In this document: positions 10,877 to 20,484 of the stretch, one piece after another
How positions within the stretch are numbered: position 1 is the stretch's first letter
Layout of the letters: each line of letters begins with the position of its first letter
Program-made: the position numbers and the translations under genes
Notes under the pieces: generated by a model
What the model saw: only the letters and a program-made list of their open reading frames with translations
Databases searched by the model: none
Told to the model about the DNA's origin: nothing
Origin: Pseudomonas sp.
GTDB taxonomy: Bacteria > Pseudomonadota > Gammaproteobacteria > Pseudomonadales > Pseudomonadaceae
Length of the DNA stretch: 64,000 nucleotides
Assembly (NCBI GenBank): GCA_007713455.1
Contig: VMRT01000010.1
Location: forward strand, 248,001-312,000
Direction: 5' to 3'

Positions 10877-11401
10877 ATGAAGACCCTCACCGATCATTTG
10901 GCACAGTACGCGGCCTATCATCGTGATCCACGCAACCTCCTGACCCATTTCATCGGCATTCCGCTGATCGTGCTGGCGGTGGCGATCCTCCTGTCGCGGC
11001 CGGGCATCGAATGGGCCGGGTTGTGGCTTAGCCCGGCGGCACTGGTGTCGCTCGCCGCTGCGGTTTTCTACCTTCGTCTGGATCTGCGTTACGGCTTGCT
11101 GATGAGCGCCGTGCTGCTGCTCTGCGTATGGCTGGGCGCAGTTCTGGCCGGCGTGACGATGGCGCTGTGGCTGGGCGTTGGCGCGGGATTGTTCGTGCTC
11201 GGCTGGATCATCCAGTTCATCGGGCACTACTTCGAGGGTCGCAAGCCGGCGTTCGTCGACGATCTCACCGGGCTGATCATCGGGCCTTTGTTCGTCGCTG
11301 CCGAGCTTGGATTCATGCTCGGTTTGCGTGAGCCGTTGCGCCTCGCCATCGAGGCGCGGGTCGGTCCTGTGCGTCTGCGCAACTCAGCCGCCCACGGCTG
11401 A
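10877..11401 (+). CDS. Mpo1-like (DUF962) membrane protein
   Basis: 174 residues with four to five membrane spans. The N-terminal YAAYHRDPRNLLTHFIGIPL and the later IQFIGHYFEGRKPAF contain the conserved His residues of the Mpo1/YGL010w family. The yeast member is a dioxygenase that alpha-oxidises 2-hydroxy fatty acids; the bacterial role is unproven. ATG 10877 is chosen because GGAG lies nine bases before it, while the nearby ATG at 10868 abuts the same GGAG. Confidence 0.82.
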   Translation: MKTLTDHLAQYAAYHRDPRNLLTHFIGIPLIVLAVAILLSRPGIEWAGLWLSPAALVSLAAAVFYLRLDLRYGLLMSAVLLLCVWLGAVLAGVTMALWLGVGAGLFVLGWIIQFIGHYFEGRKPAFVDDLTGLIIGPLFVAAELGFMLGLREPLRLAIEARVGPVRLRNSAAHG

Positions 11402-11402
11402 G

Positions 11403-12146
11403 TCAGGGTTTCGCCGCCATCCACTGATCGCTGAGGCTGCGTGCATGGCGGTCGACCATGATCGGCGCGAAGGGCCGGCCTGAGGCGGTGGTGAAGTTGT
11501 TGCTGCCGCTGTTCATGTCTTCCAGCGCCACCTTGAGGAAATCCCAGCGGGTCTTGAGTTTGGCCAGCGCGGGATCGCGCTTGCCATCCAGTTCGGCCAG
11601 CTGAGCGTCGATCGCCGGCACCAGGTGACGCTCGTCCTGCCCGAGATAGGTGTCCGGCTGTTCGCGGGCGATCTCGAACGAGCCGATGTAGGCACGGCTG
11701 AGGTATTGAACGGCCAGGTATTCAACCTTGGCTGGCAGTTCGGCCTGAGCGTCCGCCCCTTGCTGAGCGCGAACGGCGGTGAGGAAGTCGCGCAGTGCCT
11801 TGCTCATCTCCAGCGGCCAGCCCCAGGGCATGTCGTCCTCTTCGTAGCCGAAGCCGGCGCCTTCGCGCAGCCGAGCCTGCAGCGCCTGGTGACTTTCGCG
11901 CAGGGCGCTGGTGGGATTGGCGACATTGAGCAGGGCTGCATTCAGCGCGCGGATGTCGTCTTCCAGACGCAACAGGTGCGCCTTCTGAAAGCCTTCGCCG
12001 CGGTAGAGCAGCAGGCTGCTGGTCGCGCGATTGGCGTGGATCTGCAAGTTCTGCAGCGCAGAGATGGTTTCGGGCGGGGCCGCCTCGGTAAAGCCGGGCA
12101 GCATTACGAGTATCAGCAATAGCCAGAAGCGAGTTAAACGGTCCAT
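11403..12146 (-). CDS. Exported alpha-helical protein of unknown function
   Basis: 247 residues. A signal peptide is clear: MDRLTRFWLLLILVMLPGFTEA followed by APPET. The mature part looks mainly helical and hydrophilic, with one loop rich in Gly, Asp and Trp (GFGYEEDDMPWGWPLEM). No family or active-site motif was recognised. AAGGAG lies seven bases before the ATG. It is convergent with the Mpo1-like gene, one base away, and has a 316-base upstream gap towards the phospholipase D gene. Confidence 0.72.
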   Translation of the reverse strand: MDRLTRFWLLLILVMLPGFTEAAPPETISALQNLQIHANRATSSLLLYRGEGFQKAHLLRLEDDIRALNAALLNVANPTSALRESHQALQARLREGAGFGYEEDDMPWGWPLEMSKALRDFLTAVRAQQGADAQAELPAKVEYLAVQYLSRAYIGSFEIAREQPDTYLGQDERHLVPAIDAQLAELDGKRDPALAKLKTRWDFLKVALEDMNSGSNNFTTASGRPFAPIMVDRHARSLSDQWMAAKP

Positions 12147-12462
12147 TGTCGTGCTCCTTTTTATTTTTATAGAAGCTATGCGTGCATGGCAGCAGCACGC
12201 TGGAGCCTAACGGACTGCTGGCCGAGTGGTATCACCCCAAAGAATGATTTGTGACGGCTTGTAGCCAAACGGACGACATCGTGCGGCAGCTTGTTGCGAA
12301 CCTAGTGGCCTGTGCGGCGAGTTGGCTGAGGCAAGTTCGGCTGAACTCGGCTCCGGGACACAAGGCGCTGCGATGGGTCATAGCGGGCCTATGGCAAGGA
12401 GCAGCAACGCGGTATTGGGCCATGGACGCCGAAATGACCAACCGAACTTACCAAACAGGCCA
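12147..12462. other. 316-base intergenic stretch between two minus-strand genes
   Basis: No convincing gene is seen. It must contain the leader and probably the promoter of the exported protein gene at 11403-12146, with an A/T-rich run and AAGGAG next to that start. The rest is less GC-biased than the neighbouring genes and is open in short frames on both strands without family resemblance. No clear rho-independent terminator follows the phospholipase gene. It could contain a dispersed intergenic repeat, which cannot be judged from one copy. Confidence 0.4.
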
Positions 12463-14037
12463 CTAAAGCATCTTCTCCAGGCCGATGACGTCGGCGAACC
12501 AGGCGTTGAAGCGTCGCCAGAGCCCGCCTGGCTCCTTTTCGATGGTGCGCAGACGGCCGCCATCCTCGGCGATCCACGTGAGCTGCTTGCGGCCGTCGCG
12601 CTCCACCAGGCGAACTTCGTAGCTCAGTGCCGGCGACATACCCTCCAGCGTGAGGCGGTGGACCTCGCGGGCCAGTTCGTGGCTTTCCACCAGAATCCCC
12701 ACCTCGGTGTTCCACAGCACCGAGCGCGGATCGAGATTCAGCGAGCCGATGAAAACCTTCTGCTGGTCGAATACCGCTGCCTTGCTATGCAGGCTGGATT
12801 CCGACTCGCCGAGAAAACTGTAAGAGGCTTCCTGCTCCGGCTGCCGGCGCAGTTCGAACAGGCGCACGCCCAGTTCCAGCATGGCCTCGCGGTAGGGCGC
12901 ATAGCCGCCATGCACGGCCGGCACGTCAGTGGCCTCCAGTGAGTTGGTGAGGATACGCACGGTCACGCCCGCACCGGTGCGATCCGCTAGGTAGTCCACG
13001 CCGCTATCGGTCGGCACGAAGTAGGCCGAAACCAGTGTCAGCTCGCTGCTCACGGCCTGCATGGTCGGTGCAAGTTGCGTGGTCAGCAGCAGCGATGCCG
13101 CCGGTACGCCTTCGGCGAGCAGTTTTTCCGGCGCGTCCCACATCGCCCTGCCCGGTGCCCAGATCAGTTCGTCCAGCCACTGCTGCAATTGCGGGCGCTG
13201 CTTGTACTGCATCAGGCGCTGGTACTGCTCGCTGTTTTCCTGTTTGGCCTGCTGCAGATAGTCGCTCAGCTGCTGGCGCGCCTTGTCCAGCTGGCGCGGT
13301 TTCGGTTGCCACCAGAGAAAATGCTGGATAGGCACGCTCAGCTGGTTGTTCCAGTAGCGGTCGAAACTCTTGCCGAGCTGCTCGGCGACCGGACCGGCGC
13401 CAAGCAGATCAATGTCGGTGAAGTTCATCGCCTGGTCGGCCTCGAAGTACTCGTCGCCGAGGTTGCGTCCACCGACGACGGCCAGGCTGCCATCGACCAG
13501 CATCAGCTTGTTGTGCATGCGCCGATGCTGCAGCGAAAGGTGCAATAGGCGTCCCATGGATCGGGTGATGGCGTTGCTGCGGCCGAGGTGAAGCGGGTTG
13601 AAGACGCGGATCTGAATATTGGGGTGCGCGGCCAGAGTGCCGATGCGGTAGTCCTCGCCATGGCTGGTGGTGTCATCCAGCAGCAGCCGCACGCGCACGC
13701 CGCGGTCGGCGGCTTGCAGCACTTCGTCGATCAGCGCACGTGTGGTGAGGCCGTCATGGACGATGTAGTACTGGATATCGAGGCTGACCTGCGCCGCGCG
13801 GATCATCTCGGTGCGTGCGGCGAAGGCTTCGGTGCTCTCCGGTAGCAGGCGAAAACCCGAGTGGCCGTACGCGTGCTCGGTGGCGAGCTGCTGGATGCGC
13901 CGACCAAGCGGCGACGCGTCCGGTGCCACGGAATAGGACTCGGTTGGCGTGGGGTGGCTGGCACAACCGGCCAGCAGCAGTAGCAGCAGGAGCGTCAGGT
14001 AAGTGCGCAAGGTTTCTCCGGGTATGCATCCTTTCAT
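12463..14037 (-). CDS. Phospholipase D family lipoprotein (cardiolipin-synthase-like)
   Basis: 524 residues. A lipoprotein signal with lipobox LLAGC puts the lipidated Cys at 25. Both HKD motifs are complete: H175, K177, D182 and H417, K419, D424. This is the two-domain arrangement of cardiolipin synthase ClsC/YmdC-type and related phosphatidyltransferases that act at the membrane on phospholipid headgroups. The substrate is inferred only from family. No neighbour suggests a specific role. Confidence 0.88.
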   Translation of the reverse strand: MKGCIPGETLRTYLTLLLLLLLAGCASHPTPTESYSVAPDASPLGRRIQQLATEHAYGHSGFRLLPESTEAFAARTEMIRAAQVSLDIQYYIVHDGLTTRALIDEVLQAADRGVRVRLLLDDTTSHGEDYRIGTLAAHPNIQIRVFNPLHLGRSNAITRSMGRLLHLSLQHRRMHNKLMLVDGSLAVVGGRNLGDEYFEADQAMNFTDIDLLGAGPVAEQLGKSFDRYWNNQLSVPIQHFLWWQPKPRQLDKARQQLSDYLQQAKQENSEQYQRLMQYKQRPQLQQWLDELIWAPGRAMWDAPEKLLAEGVPAASLLLTTQLAPTMQAVSSELTLVSAYFVPTDSGVDYLADRTGAGVTVRILTNSLEATDVPAVHGGYAPYREAMLELGVRLFELRRQPEQEASYSFLGESESSLHSKAAVFDQQKVFIGSLNLDPRSVLWNTEVGILVESHELAREVHRLTLEGMSPALSYEVRLVERDGRKQLTWIAEDGGRLRTIEKEPGGLWRRFNAWFADVIGLEKML

Positions 14038-14069
14038 TCATGCTTGGACGTTGCGCTTCGTCCGAAAAT

Positions 14070-15404
14070 TCAGAATCGGTCCTTCAGTCGATACCAGAGC
14101 ATGCCCAACGCCAGCAGTGGCGAGCGCAGTGCCGGTCCGCCGGGGAAGGTCGGATGCGGCACTTTGGCGAACAGATCGAAGCCGCTGCTTTGCTGGCCGG
14201 CAATGGCTTCGGCAAGCAGGCGACCGGCCAGATGCGTGGCATTCAGCCCGTGGCCGGAATAGGCCTGGGCGTAGAACACGTTGGGATGTTCGGCCAGGCG
14301 ACCGATCTGCGGCAGCCGGTTGGCGCCGATGCCGATCATCCCGCCCCACTGATAGTCGATGCCGATGCCGACCAGCTGCGGAAATACCTCGAGCATCTTC
14401 GGCTGCATGTAGGCGGCGATGTCCTGTGGGTCACGGCCGGAATAGTGACAGGCGCCGCCGAACAGCAGACGGCCATCGGCGCTGAGACGGAAGTAGTCGA
14501 GCGCCACGCGCTGATCGCAGACCGCCATGTTCTGCGGCAACAGCTCGCGGCAGAGCGGCTCGGGCAGCCGCTCGGTGGCGATGATGTAGCTGCCGGCCGG
14601 CAGCACCTTGCCGGCGAGCTTCGGTTGCAGACCGTTGAGGTAGGCATTGCAGGCCAGCATCAGGTTGTCCGCGTGCACCACACCCTGAGCCGTATGCACC
14701 TTGACCTGCGGGCCATACTCGATGCGCTCGACCGCCGACTGCTCGAACAGCCGTACGCCCAGCGACTGCGCCGCCGCCGCCTCGCCGAGTGCCAGATTCA
14801 GCGGGTGCAGGTGGCCCGAGCCCATGTCCAGCAGGCCGCCGAGGTAACGCTGCGAACCCACCACCGTGACCAGGTTGGGACGTGACACGCGCTGCAGAGG
14901 ATGCGGATAGCCGAGGCGCAGCAGGTCGGAGTACTCCTCGTCGAAGCCTTTCAGATGCCGCGGCTTGGTCGCCAGGTCGCAATAGCCCCAGGTCAGGTCG
15001 CAGTCGATGGCGTAGCGCTCGATGCGCTGGCGGACGATATCGACGGCTTCGAAGCCCATGCGCTTGAGTTCATCGACGCCTTCTTCGCCGATGATCTTGC
15101 TGAACTGCTCGACGTCATGGCCGACGCCGCGGATCAGTTGCCCGCCGTTGCGCCCGCTGGCGCCCCAGCCGATTCGGTGCGCTTCCAGCAGGATGACGCT
15201 GAGGCCCCGCTCGGCCAGTTCGATGGCCGTGTTGAGGCCGGAGAACCCACCGCCGACGACGCATACGTCGGCCCGCTGCTCGCCCTGCAACGGCTCGAAG
15301 GCCAGTTCGCGATTGACGCTCGCGGCATAGTAGGAGGGTGCATGTACGGCGCCGTTCGGCGCGGATGCGCGGTGATTCATCAAGGTGTCATGAGAGGTCT
15401 GCAT
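14070..15404 (-). CDS. FAD-dependent gamma-glutamylputrescine oxidase-like (PuuB/PauB type)
   Basis: 444 residues. The DAO-fold FAD-binding motif VCVVGGGFSGLNTAIELAE lies near residue 46, followed by GWGASGRNGGQ and the C-terminal YSGHGLNATHLAGRLLAEAI, all typical of PuuB/OrdL oxidases that oxidise gamma-glutamylated polyamines. It lies beside dadR with the pauR-like regulator 2.5 kb away, the same relative position as one of the P. aeruginosa PauB paralogues. Substrate is inferred from family and context. ATG 15404 is used; a second ATG at 15380 is also possible and neither has a strong ribosome site. Confidence 0.85.
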   Translation of the reverse strand: MQTSHDTLMNHRASAPNGAVHAPSYYAASVNRELAFEPLQGEQRADVCVVGGGFSGLNTAIELAERGLSVILLEAHRIGWGASGRNGGQLIRGVGHDVEQFSKIIGEEGVDELKRMGFEAVDIVRQRIERYAIDCDLTWGYCDLATKPRHLKGFDEEYSDLLRLGYPHPLQRVSRPNLVTVVGSQRYLGGLLDMGSGHLHPLNLALGEAAAAQSLGVRLFEQSAVERIEYGPQVKVHTAQGVVHADNLMLACNAYLNGLQPKLAGKVLPAGSYIIATERLPEPLCRELLPQNMAVCDQRVALDYFRLSADGRLLFGGACHYSGRDPQDIAAYMQPKMLEVFPQLVGIGIDYQWGGMIGIGANRLPQIGRLAEHPNVFYAQAYSGHGLNATHLAGRLLAEAIAGQQSSGFDLFAKVPHPTFPGGPALRSPLLALGMLWYRLKDRF

Positions 15405-15507
15405 GCGCCTAGGGTAGACCGGAGCGAGGCCGCGGAGCAAAGCCAGGCATGACCAGCGGTGCCTCGCAGGCTGCCCGACGAGGCTGCAGAACTGGCCGTC
15501 ATCGGCT

Positions 15508-15996
15508 CTAGTCCGGGACCGGCAGGTCGAGGGATTCCTTGATCTCTTCCATCACGATATAGCTCTTCGATTCGCGAACGTGCGGCAGCTTCAGCAGGAT
15601 GTCGCCGAGCAATTTTCGGTAGGAGGCCATCTCCGAAATCCGCGCCTTGACCAGGTAATCGAAGTCGCCGGACACCAGGTGGCATTCGAGCACGTGGGGC
15701 AGCTTGAGCACGGCGCGGCGGAACTCCTCGAAGATGTCGCCGGACTTGTACGCCAGACTGATCTCGACGAATACCAGTAGCCCCGCCTTCAGATGCTGTG
15801 GGTTCAGCCGCGCCGAGTAGCCCATGATGATGCCTTCGCGCTCCAGGCGCCGGACGCGCTCGGTGCAGGGCGTGGTCGACAGGCCGACGCGCTCGCCCAG
15901 CTCGGTGAAGGGCAGGCGCCCTTCGGCTTGGAGGATGCGCAGGATGTGGCGGTCGATCTTGTCCAGTTCGCGGCGTGTCTGATGCCGGGTTCTCAA
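15508..15996 (-). CDS. dadR: Lrp/AsnC family regulator of the dad genes
   Basis: 162 residues. An N-terminal winged helix-turn-helix (LDKIDRHILRILQAEGRLPFTELGERVGLST, about 11-42) is followed by a RAM ligand-binding domain. It is divergent from dadA across 146 bases, which is the dadR/Lrp arrangement of P. aeruginosa, where the protein responds to alanine and activates D-amino acid dehydrogenase. The A/T-rich intergenic sequence fits Lrp binding. Function by family and position. Confidence 0.92.
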   Translation of the reverse strand: MRTRHQTRRELDKIDRHILRILQAEGRLPFTELGERVGLSTTPCTERVRRLEREGIIMGYSARLNPQHLKAGLLVFVEISLAYKSGDIFEEFRRAVLKLPHVLECHLVSGDFDYLVKARISEMASYRKLLGDILLKLPHVRESKSYIVMEEIKESLDLPVPD

Positions 15997-16142
15997 GGGA
16001 TATGCCCTCCAAATAAAGCGCAGATGGCGTGAATAATGGCCAAAGATAGCTTTTTATATGGTGAATAACACTGCTTGAGCATTTTTATACTCCGTTTCAA
16101 TAGTGATCCGGAAAAGCCCGTTCGAGCGGGTGGGAGGCTGCA
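15997..16142 (+). promoter_or_regulatory. dadR-dadA divergent control region
   Basis: This 146-base spacer is markedly richer in A and T than its surroundings, especially at 16030-16105, as expected for an Lrp-family binding region. A -10-like TATACT is at 16086-16091 with no good -35 before it, which would fit a promoter that needs an activator. GGGAGG just before the dadA ATG is its ribosome site. The Lrp interpretation is inference. Confidence 0.45.
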
Positions 16143-17441
16143 ATGCGTGTACTGGTATTGGGTAGCGGCGTGGTCGGCACTGCCAGCGCCTATTATCTGG
16201 CGCGGGCCGGTTTCGAAGTGGTGGTGGTCGACCGGCAGCCGGCGGTGGCGATGGAGACCAGCTTCGCTAATGCCGGACAGGTCTCGCCCGGCTATGCCTC
16301 GCCGTGGGCGGCACCTGGCGTCCCGCTGAAGGCGATGAAGTGGCTGTTGCAGCGCCATGCGCCGCTGGCGATCAAGCTTACCGGTGACGTCGACCAGTAC
16401 CTGTGGATGTCGCAGATGCTGCGCAACTGCACGGCGGCCCGCTACGCGGTAAACAAGGAGCGCATGGTGCGCCTGTCCGAGTACAGCCGTGACTGCCTCG
16501 ATGAGCTGCGCGCGGAAACCGGGATCGCCTATGAAGGTCGTCAGCTCGGCACCACGCAGCTGTTCCGCACCCAGGCGCAGCTTGATGCCGCCGCCAAGGA
16601 CATCGCTGTGCTGCAGCGCTCCGGGGTGCCCTACGAGCTGCTCGATCGCGCCGGCATTGCACGGGTCGAGCCGGCTCTGGCGAAGGTTTCGCACAAGCTC
16701 AGCGGTGCGCTGCGGCTGCCCAATGACCAGACCGGCGACTGCCAGATGTTCACCTCGCGCCTGGCGGAAATGGCCGTGGCGCTCGGTGTCGAGTTCCGCT
16801 TCGAACAGAATATTCAACGCCTCGACTACGCCGGCGACCGGCTGGCCGGTGTGTGGATCGACGGCAAGCTGGAGACGGCCGATCGCTACGTGCTGGCGCT
16901 CGGCAGCTACAGCCCGCAGATGCTCAAGCCGCTGGGCATTCGTGCACCGGTCTACCCGCTCAAGGGCTATTCGCTGACCGTACCGATAAGCGATCCGGCG
17001 ATGGCACCGCAGTCGACCGTGCTCGATGAAACCTACAAGGTTGCCATCACCCGCTTCGATCAGCGCATCCGTGTCGGTGGCATGGCGGAGATCGCCGGGC
17101 ACGATCTGTCGCTCAACCCGCGCCGGCGGGAAACCCTGGAAATGGTGGTGGGCGACCTCTATCCGCAGGGCGGCGATCCGTCTGACGCGGTATTCTGGAC
17201 CGGCCTGCGACCGGCCACGCCAGATGGCACACCGATCATCGGCGCGACACCCTATCGCAACCTTTTCCTCAATACCGGCCATGGCACCCTTGGTTGGACC
17301 ATGGCGTGCGGCTCCGGCCGTGTGCTCGCTGACCTGCTGGCGTCCAAGCGTCCGCAGATCAGCACCGAGGGACTGGATATCTTCCGTTACGGCAAGCACA
17401 AGGAGACCCGTAAACATGCCCATCCGGCGGCTGCACACTGA
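16143..17441 (+). CDS. dadA: D-amino acid dehydrogenase
   Basis: FAD enzyme of the inner membrane that oxidises D-alanine and other D-amino acids to 2-oxo acids and ammonia. 432 residues, standard length. It begins [20 protein letters not shown] (FAD motif), continues with [22 protein letters not shown], and ends with the [20 protein letters not shown] motif typical of DadA. The RidA-family gene overlaps its 3-prime end by 26 bases. DadR divergently upstream is the likely regulator. Confidence 0.97.
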   Translation: MRVLVLGSGVVGTASAYYLARAGFEVVVVDRQPAVAMETSFANAGQVSPGYASPWAAPGVPLKAMKWLLQRHAPLAIKLTGDVDQYLWMSQMLRNCTAARYAVNKERMVRLSEYSRDCLDELRAETGIAYEGRQLGTTQLFRTQAQLDAAAKDIAVLQRSGVPYELLDRAGIARVEPALAKVSHKLSGALRLPNDQTGDCQMFTSRLAEMAVALGVEFRFEQNIQRLDYAGDRLAGVWIDGKLETADRYVLALGSYSPQMLKPLGIRAPVYPLKGYSLTVPISDPAMAPQSTVLDETYKVAITRFDQRIRVGGMAEIAGHDLSLNPRRRETLEMVVGDLYPQGGDPSDAVFWTGLRPATPDGTPIIGATPYRNLFLNTGHGTLGWTMACGSGRVLADLLASKRPQISTEGLDIFRYGKHKETRKHAHPAAAH

Positions 17442-17790
17442 AACCCGCTATAGCGAAGCGGTGATCCACAACGGCGCGGTGTATCTCTCCGGGCAACTGG
17501 CCGATGACCTGACCGGTGATATCCGCGAGCAGACCCGCGAAACGCTGTCGAGCATCGAACGCTTGCTGGACGAGGCGGGTACCAGCAAGACGCGCCTGCT
17601 TTCGGCAACCATTCACCTGAAGGACATCGCCGCCGATTACGCCGGTATGAACGAGGTGTGGGATGCATGGATCACACCGGGCACGGCGCCGGCACGGACC
17701 ACCGTTCAGGCCCTGATGTATTCGCCGGATGTGCGGGTCGAGATCACCGTCGTCGCTGCCATGCCGGATCTCGCCGGCCCGGTCCTCTGA
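17416..17790 (+). CDS. RidA family enamine/imine deaminase
   Basis: 124 residues. YjgF/YER057c/UK114 features include [13 protein letters not shown], the central region ending [15 protein letters not shown], and the C-terminal [10 protein letters not shown] with the Arg that in RidA binds the carboxylate of the imine. It probably hydrolyses reactive 2-imino acids released by DadA, since it overlaps dadA and is surely cotranscribed. In P. aeruginosa the next gene is dadX; here it is not. Confidence 0.92.
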   Translation: MPIRRLHTETRYSEAVIHNGAVYLSGQLADDLTGDIREQTRETLSSIERLLDEAGTSKTRLLSATIHLKDIAADYAGMNEVWDAWITPGTAPARTTVQALMYSPDVRVEITVVAAMPDLAGPVL

Positions 17791-17909
17791 CTGTTTGGGA
17801 GAGCCGCGCGTGCCGGGCGACGGCTCGTCCAGAGACAGTGTTGTAAATTCTGAACGCCATTGCCATGATAGCCCCCTCTTCGCATCGCTCTTGAAAGGGG
17901 GCTCCCGTA

Positions 17910-18458
17910 TTGGACGTTGGCGTTCGACTGCAAACCATCCGCAAGCTCAAGGGTCTGTCCCAGCGTGAACTCGCCAAGCGTGCCGGCGTTACCAACAGCA
18001 CCATTTCCATGATCGAAAAGAACAGCGTCAGCCCCTCGATCAGTTCGCTGAAGAAGGTGCTGAGTGGGATTCCCATGTCGCTGGTGGAGTTCTTTTCCCC
18101 CGACTTCGAGCAGGACAGCGACACCCAGGTGGTCTACAAGGCCGGCGAGTTGATCGATATATCCGACGGCGCGGTGAGCATGAAACTGGTGGGCAAGGCG
18201 CATCCGGGACGAGCCATCGCCTTTCTCGACGAGACCTATCCGCCGGGCTCCGACACCGGAATGGACATGCTCTCGCACCAGGGCGAAGAGGCCGGGATGC
18301 TGGTCGAAGGCCGTCTGGAGCTGACCGTGAACGGTCAGGTGTACGTGCTGGAGAGCGGCGATAGCTACTACTTCGAGAGCAGCAAGCCGCATCGTTTCCG
18401 TAATCCGTACGACGCGCCGGCACGGTTGATCAGCGCGACGACGCCGGCGAACTTTTAA
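17910..18458 (+). CDS. pauR: XRE-cupin transcriptional repressor, PauR-like, TTG start
   Basis: 182 residues. An N-terminal XRE helix-turn-helix (about 6-60, with LSQRELAKRAGVTNSTISMIEK) is joined to a C-terminal cupin domain (HQGEEAGMLVEGRLEL to SGDSYYFESSKPHRFRNP). Length, sequence type and position after the dad genes match P. aeruginosa PauR, which represses gamma-glutamyl polyamine catabolism. The start is TTG at 17910 with AAAGGGGG about eight bases upstream; no ATG precedes the helix-turn-helix. A PauB-type oxidase is encoded nearby at 14070-15404. The assignment rests on synteny. Confidence 0.85.
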   Translation: MDVGVRLQTIRKLKGLSQRELAKRAGVTNSTISMIEKNSVSPSISSLKKVLSGIPMSLVEFFSPDFEQDSDTQVVYKAGELIDISDGAVSMKLVGKAHPGRAIAFLDETYPPGSDTGMDMLSHQGEEAGMLVEGRLELTVNGQVYVLESGDSYYFESSKPHRFRNPYDAPARLISATTPANF

Positions 18459-18619
18459 CCGCATCGGTCTTGATTCATCCGAAAGTTGCGATGCGACAAA
18501 GCGCCGCGGAGAAACGCCAGGCCTTTCGTATTGTTTCAGCCGGCATGGCTTGCCGTTATACTGACCGCCGCTCGCGATACCGTGGCCGCGGGCGTGTCTA
18601 GCCACAATGAGGGTGTAAG

Positions 18620-19045
18620 GTGAACCTGATTAAGAAGATCCTGGTAGCACAGACTGCCGTATTGGCCCTGTGGGCAATGAGCGCTCAGGCTGCGACCGAC
18701 GAAGCAATCGCCGAGCGCCTCAAGCCGGTGGGCGAAGTATGTATTCAAGGTGAAGAGTGCGCAGCCGCTGGTGCCGGCGCTGCCGCAGCCGCCGGTGGTG
18801 CCGCCCGTAGCGGCTCCGACGTGTACGGCAAGTTCTGCACTGCCTGCCACGGCTCCGGCCTGCTGAACGCGCCGAAGACCGGTGACAGTGCAGCCTGGAC
18901 GGCCCGTGCCGATGCTGCCGGTGGTCTGGACGGCCTGCTCAAGCACGCCATCAGCGGTATCAATGCCATGCCGCCGAAGGGCACCTGTGGCGACTGCTCC
19001 GATGACGAGCTGAAGGCCGCCATCCAGCACATGTCTGGCCTCTGA
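18620..19045 (+). CDS. Cytochrome c5
   Basis: 141 residues with an N-terminal signal peptide ending SAQA, an Ala/Gly-rich linker (about 48-65), and one class I heme site CTACH (C73, C76, H77). The distal ligand is the Met of INAMPPKG, and GTCGDCS provides the Cys pair that forms the disulfide of cytochrome c5. A periplasmic electron carrier, possibly membrane-tethered. A hairpin terminator follows. Two further Cys (41 and 47) before the linker are unusual. Confidence 0.93.
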   Translation: MNLIKKILVAQTAVLALWAMSAQAATDEAIAERLKPVGEVCIQGEECAAAGAGAAAAAGGAARSGSDVYGKFCTACHGSGLLNAPKTGDSAAWTARADAAGGLDGLLKHAISGINAMPPKGTCGDCSDDELKAAIQHMSGL

Positions 19046-19067
19046 TCGAGCGCCAGGCGTCACCAGC

Positions 19068-19089
19068 AAAGCCGCCTCCGGGCGGCTTT
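19068..19089 (+). terminator. Rho-independent terminator after cytochrome c5
   Basis: A near-perfect hairpin of AAAGCCGCC paired with GGCGGCTTT around a short TCCG loop, 23 bases after the stop codon, followed by a modest T-containing tail. Confidence 0.85.
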
Positions 19090-19180
19090 GTCGTTTCTGC
19101 GGTGAGCAAAGCAGGCAGCTCTCGAGTCGAATTCGATACGGCCTACCGGTCGGATTCCCGTGACGACAGAGGAGCCCCGC

Positions 19181-19714
19181 ATGCCCAGTTCCGCACCACA
19201 ACCCGAACAGCTGCACCTGGCCAGTGACGGGCGCACGCCCAACAGCCCGCATCCGGTGCTGATCTACCGCCAGCTGCCATTGGCCGGACCAAGCCCCGCG
19301 GAAGCCTTCGAGCGACTGTTCGACAGCCATCTGTGGCCGTCTGCCTGGCGTGGGACGGTTTACGACTACCATCACTACCATTCCACCGCCCACGAAGCGC
19401 TCGGCGTGGCCAGCGGCTGGGCGCGGGTCATGTTGGGTGGTGATAACGGTCAGGAGGTCGAGCTGAAGGCGGGCGACGCGCTGGTGCTACCGGCCGGGAC
19501 GGGGCATTGCGCGCTCGAGGCCAGCACAGATTTTCAGGTGGTGGCGGGTTATCCGGTCGGCCAGCAGTACGACATGCAGCGGCCTGACGCGGCCACCCAT
19601 GATCAGGCGCGTGAGCGAATTGCCAAAGTCGGCGTGCCCATCAGTGATCCGCTGGCAGGCACGCAGGGTGCGCTGGTGGCGCTATGGCGCGCAGAGGCGC
19701 CGCCGGCCGGTTGA
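19181..19714 (+). CDS. Cupin domain protein, YjlB-like
   Basis: 177 residues. One cupin barrel: YDYHHYHSTAHEALGV carries the His-rich first motif, and GDALVLPAGTGHCAL the second. Such proteins bind a metal and may be enzymes or sensors; nothing here shows which. The ATG at 19181 has GAGGAG seven bases upstream; a GTG at 19160 is less likely. Its stop is 61 bases from the convergent xpt gene. Confidence 0.8.
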   Translation: MPSSAPQPEQLHLASDGRTPNSPHPVLIYRQLPLAGPSPAEAFERLFDSHLWPSAWRGTVYDYHHYHSTAHEALGVASGWARVMLGGDNGQEVELKAGDALVLPAGTGHCALEASTDFQVVAGYPVGQQYDMQRPDAATHDQARERIAKVGVPISDPLAGTQGALVALWRAEAPPAG

Positions 19715-19744
19715 GCCGGGTTCAGCTTTTGAGCTGCGCCCGGA

Positions 19745-20453
<709 letters not shown>

Positions 20454-20484
20454 TCAATTCGGCGTGCCGATCCAAGGCCGACGT

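Noticed and set aside
9151..10890. 579-codon minus-strand frame antisense to the chemoreceptor gene
   Set aside because: No recognisable domain; the plus strand carries intact MCP signature motifs.
15993..17438. 481-codon minus-strand frame antisense to dadA
   Set aside because: Shadow of dadA; composition typical of reverse-frame translation.
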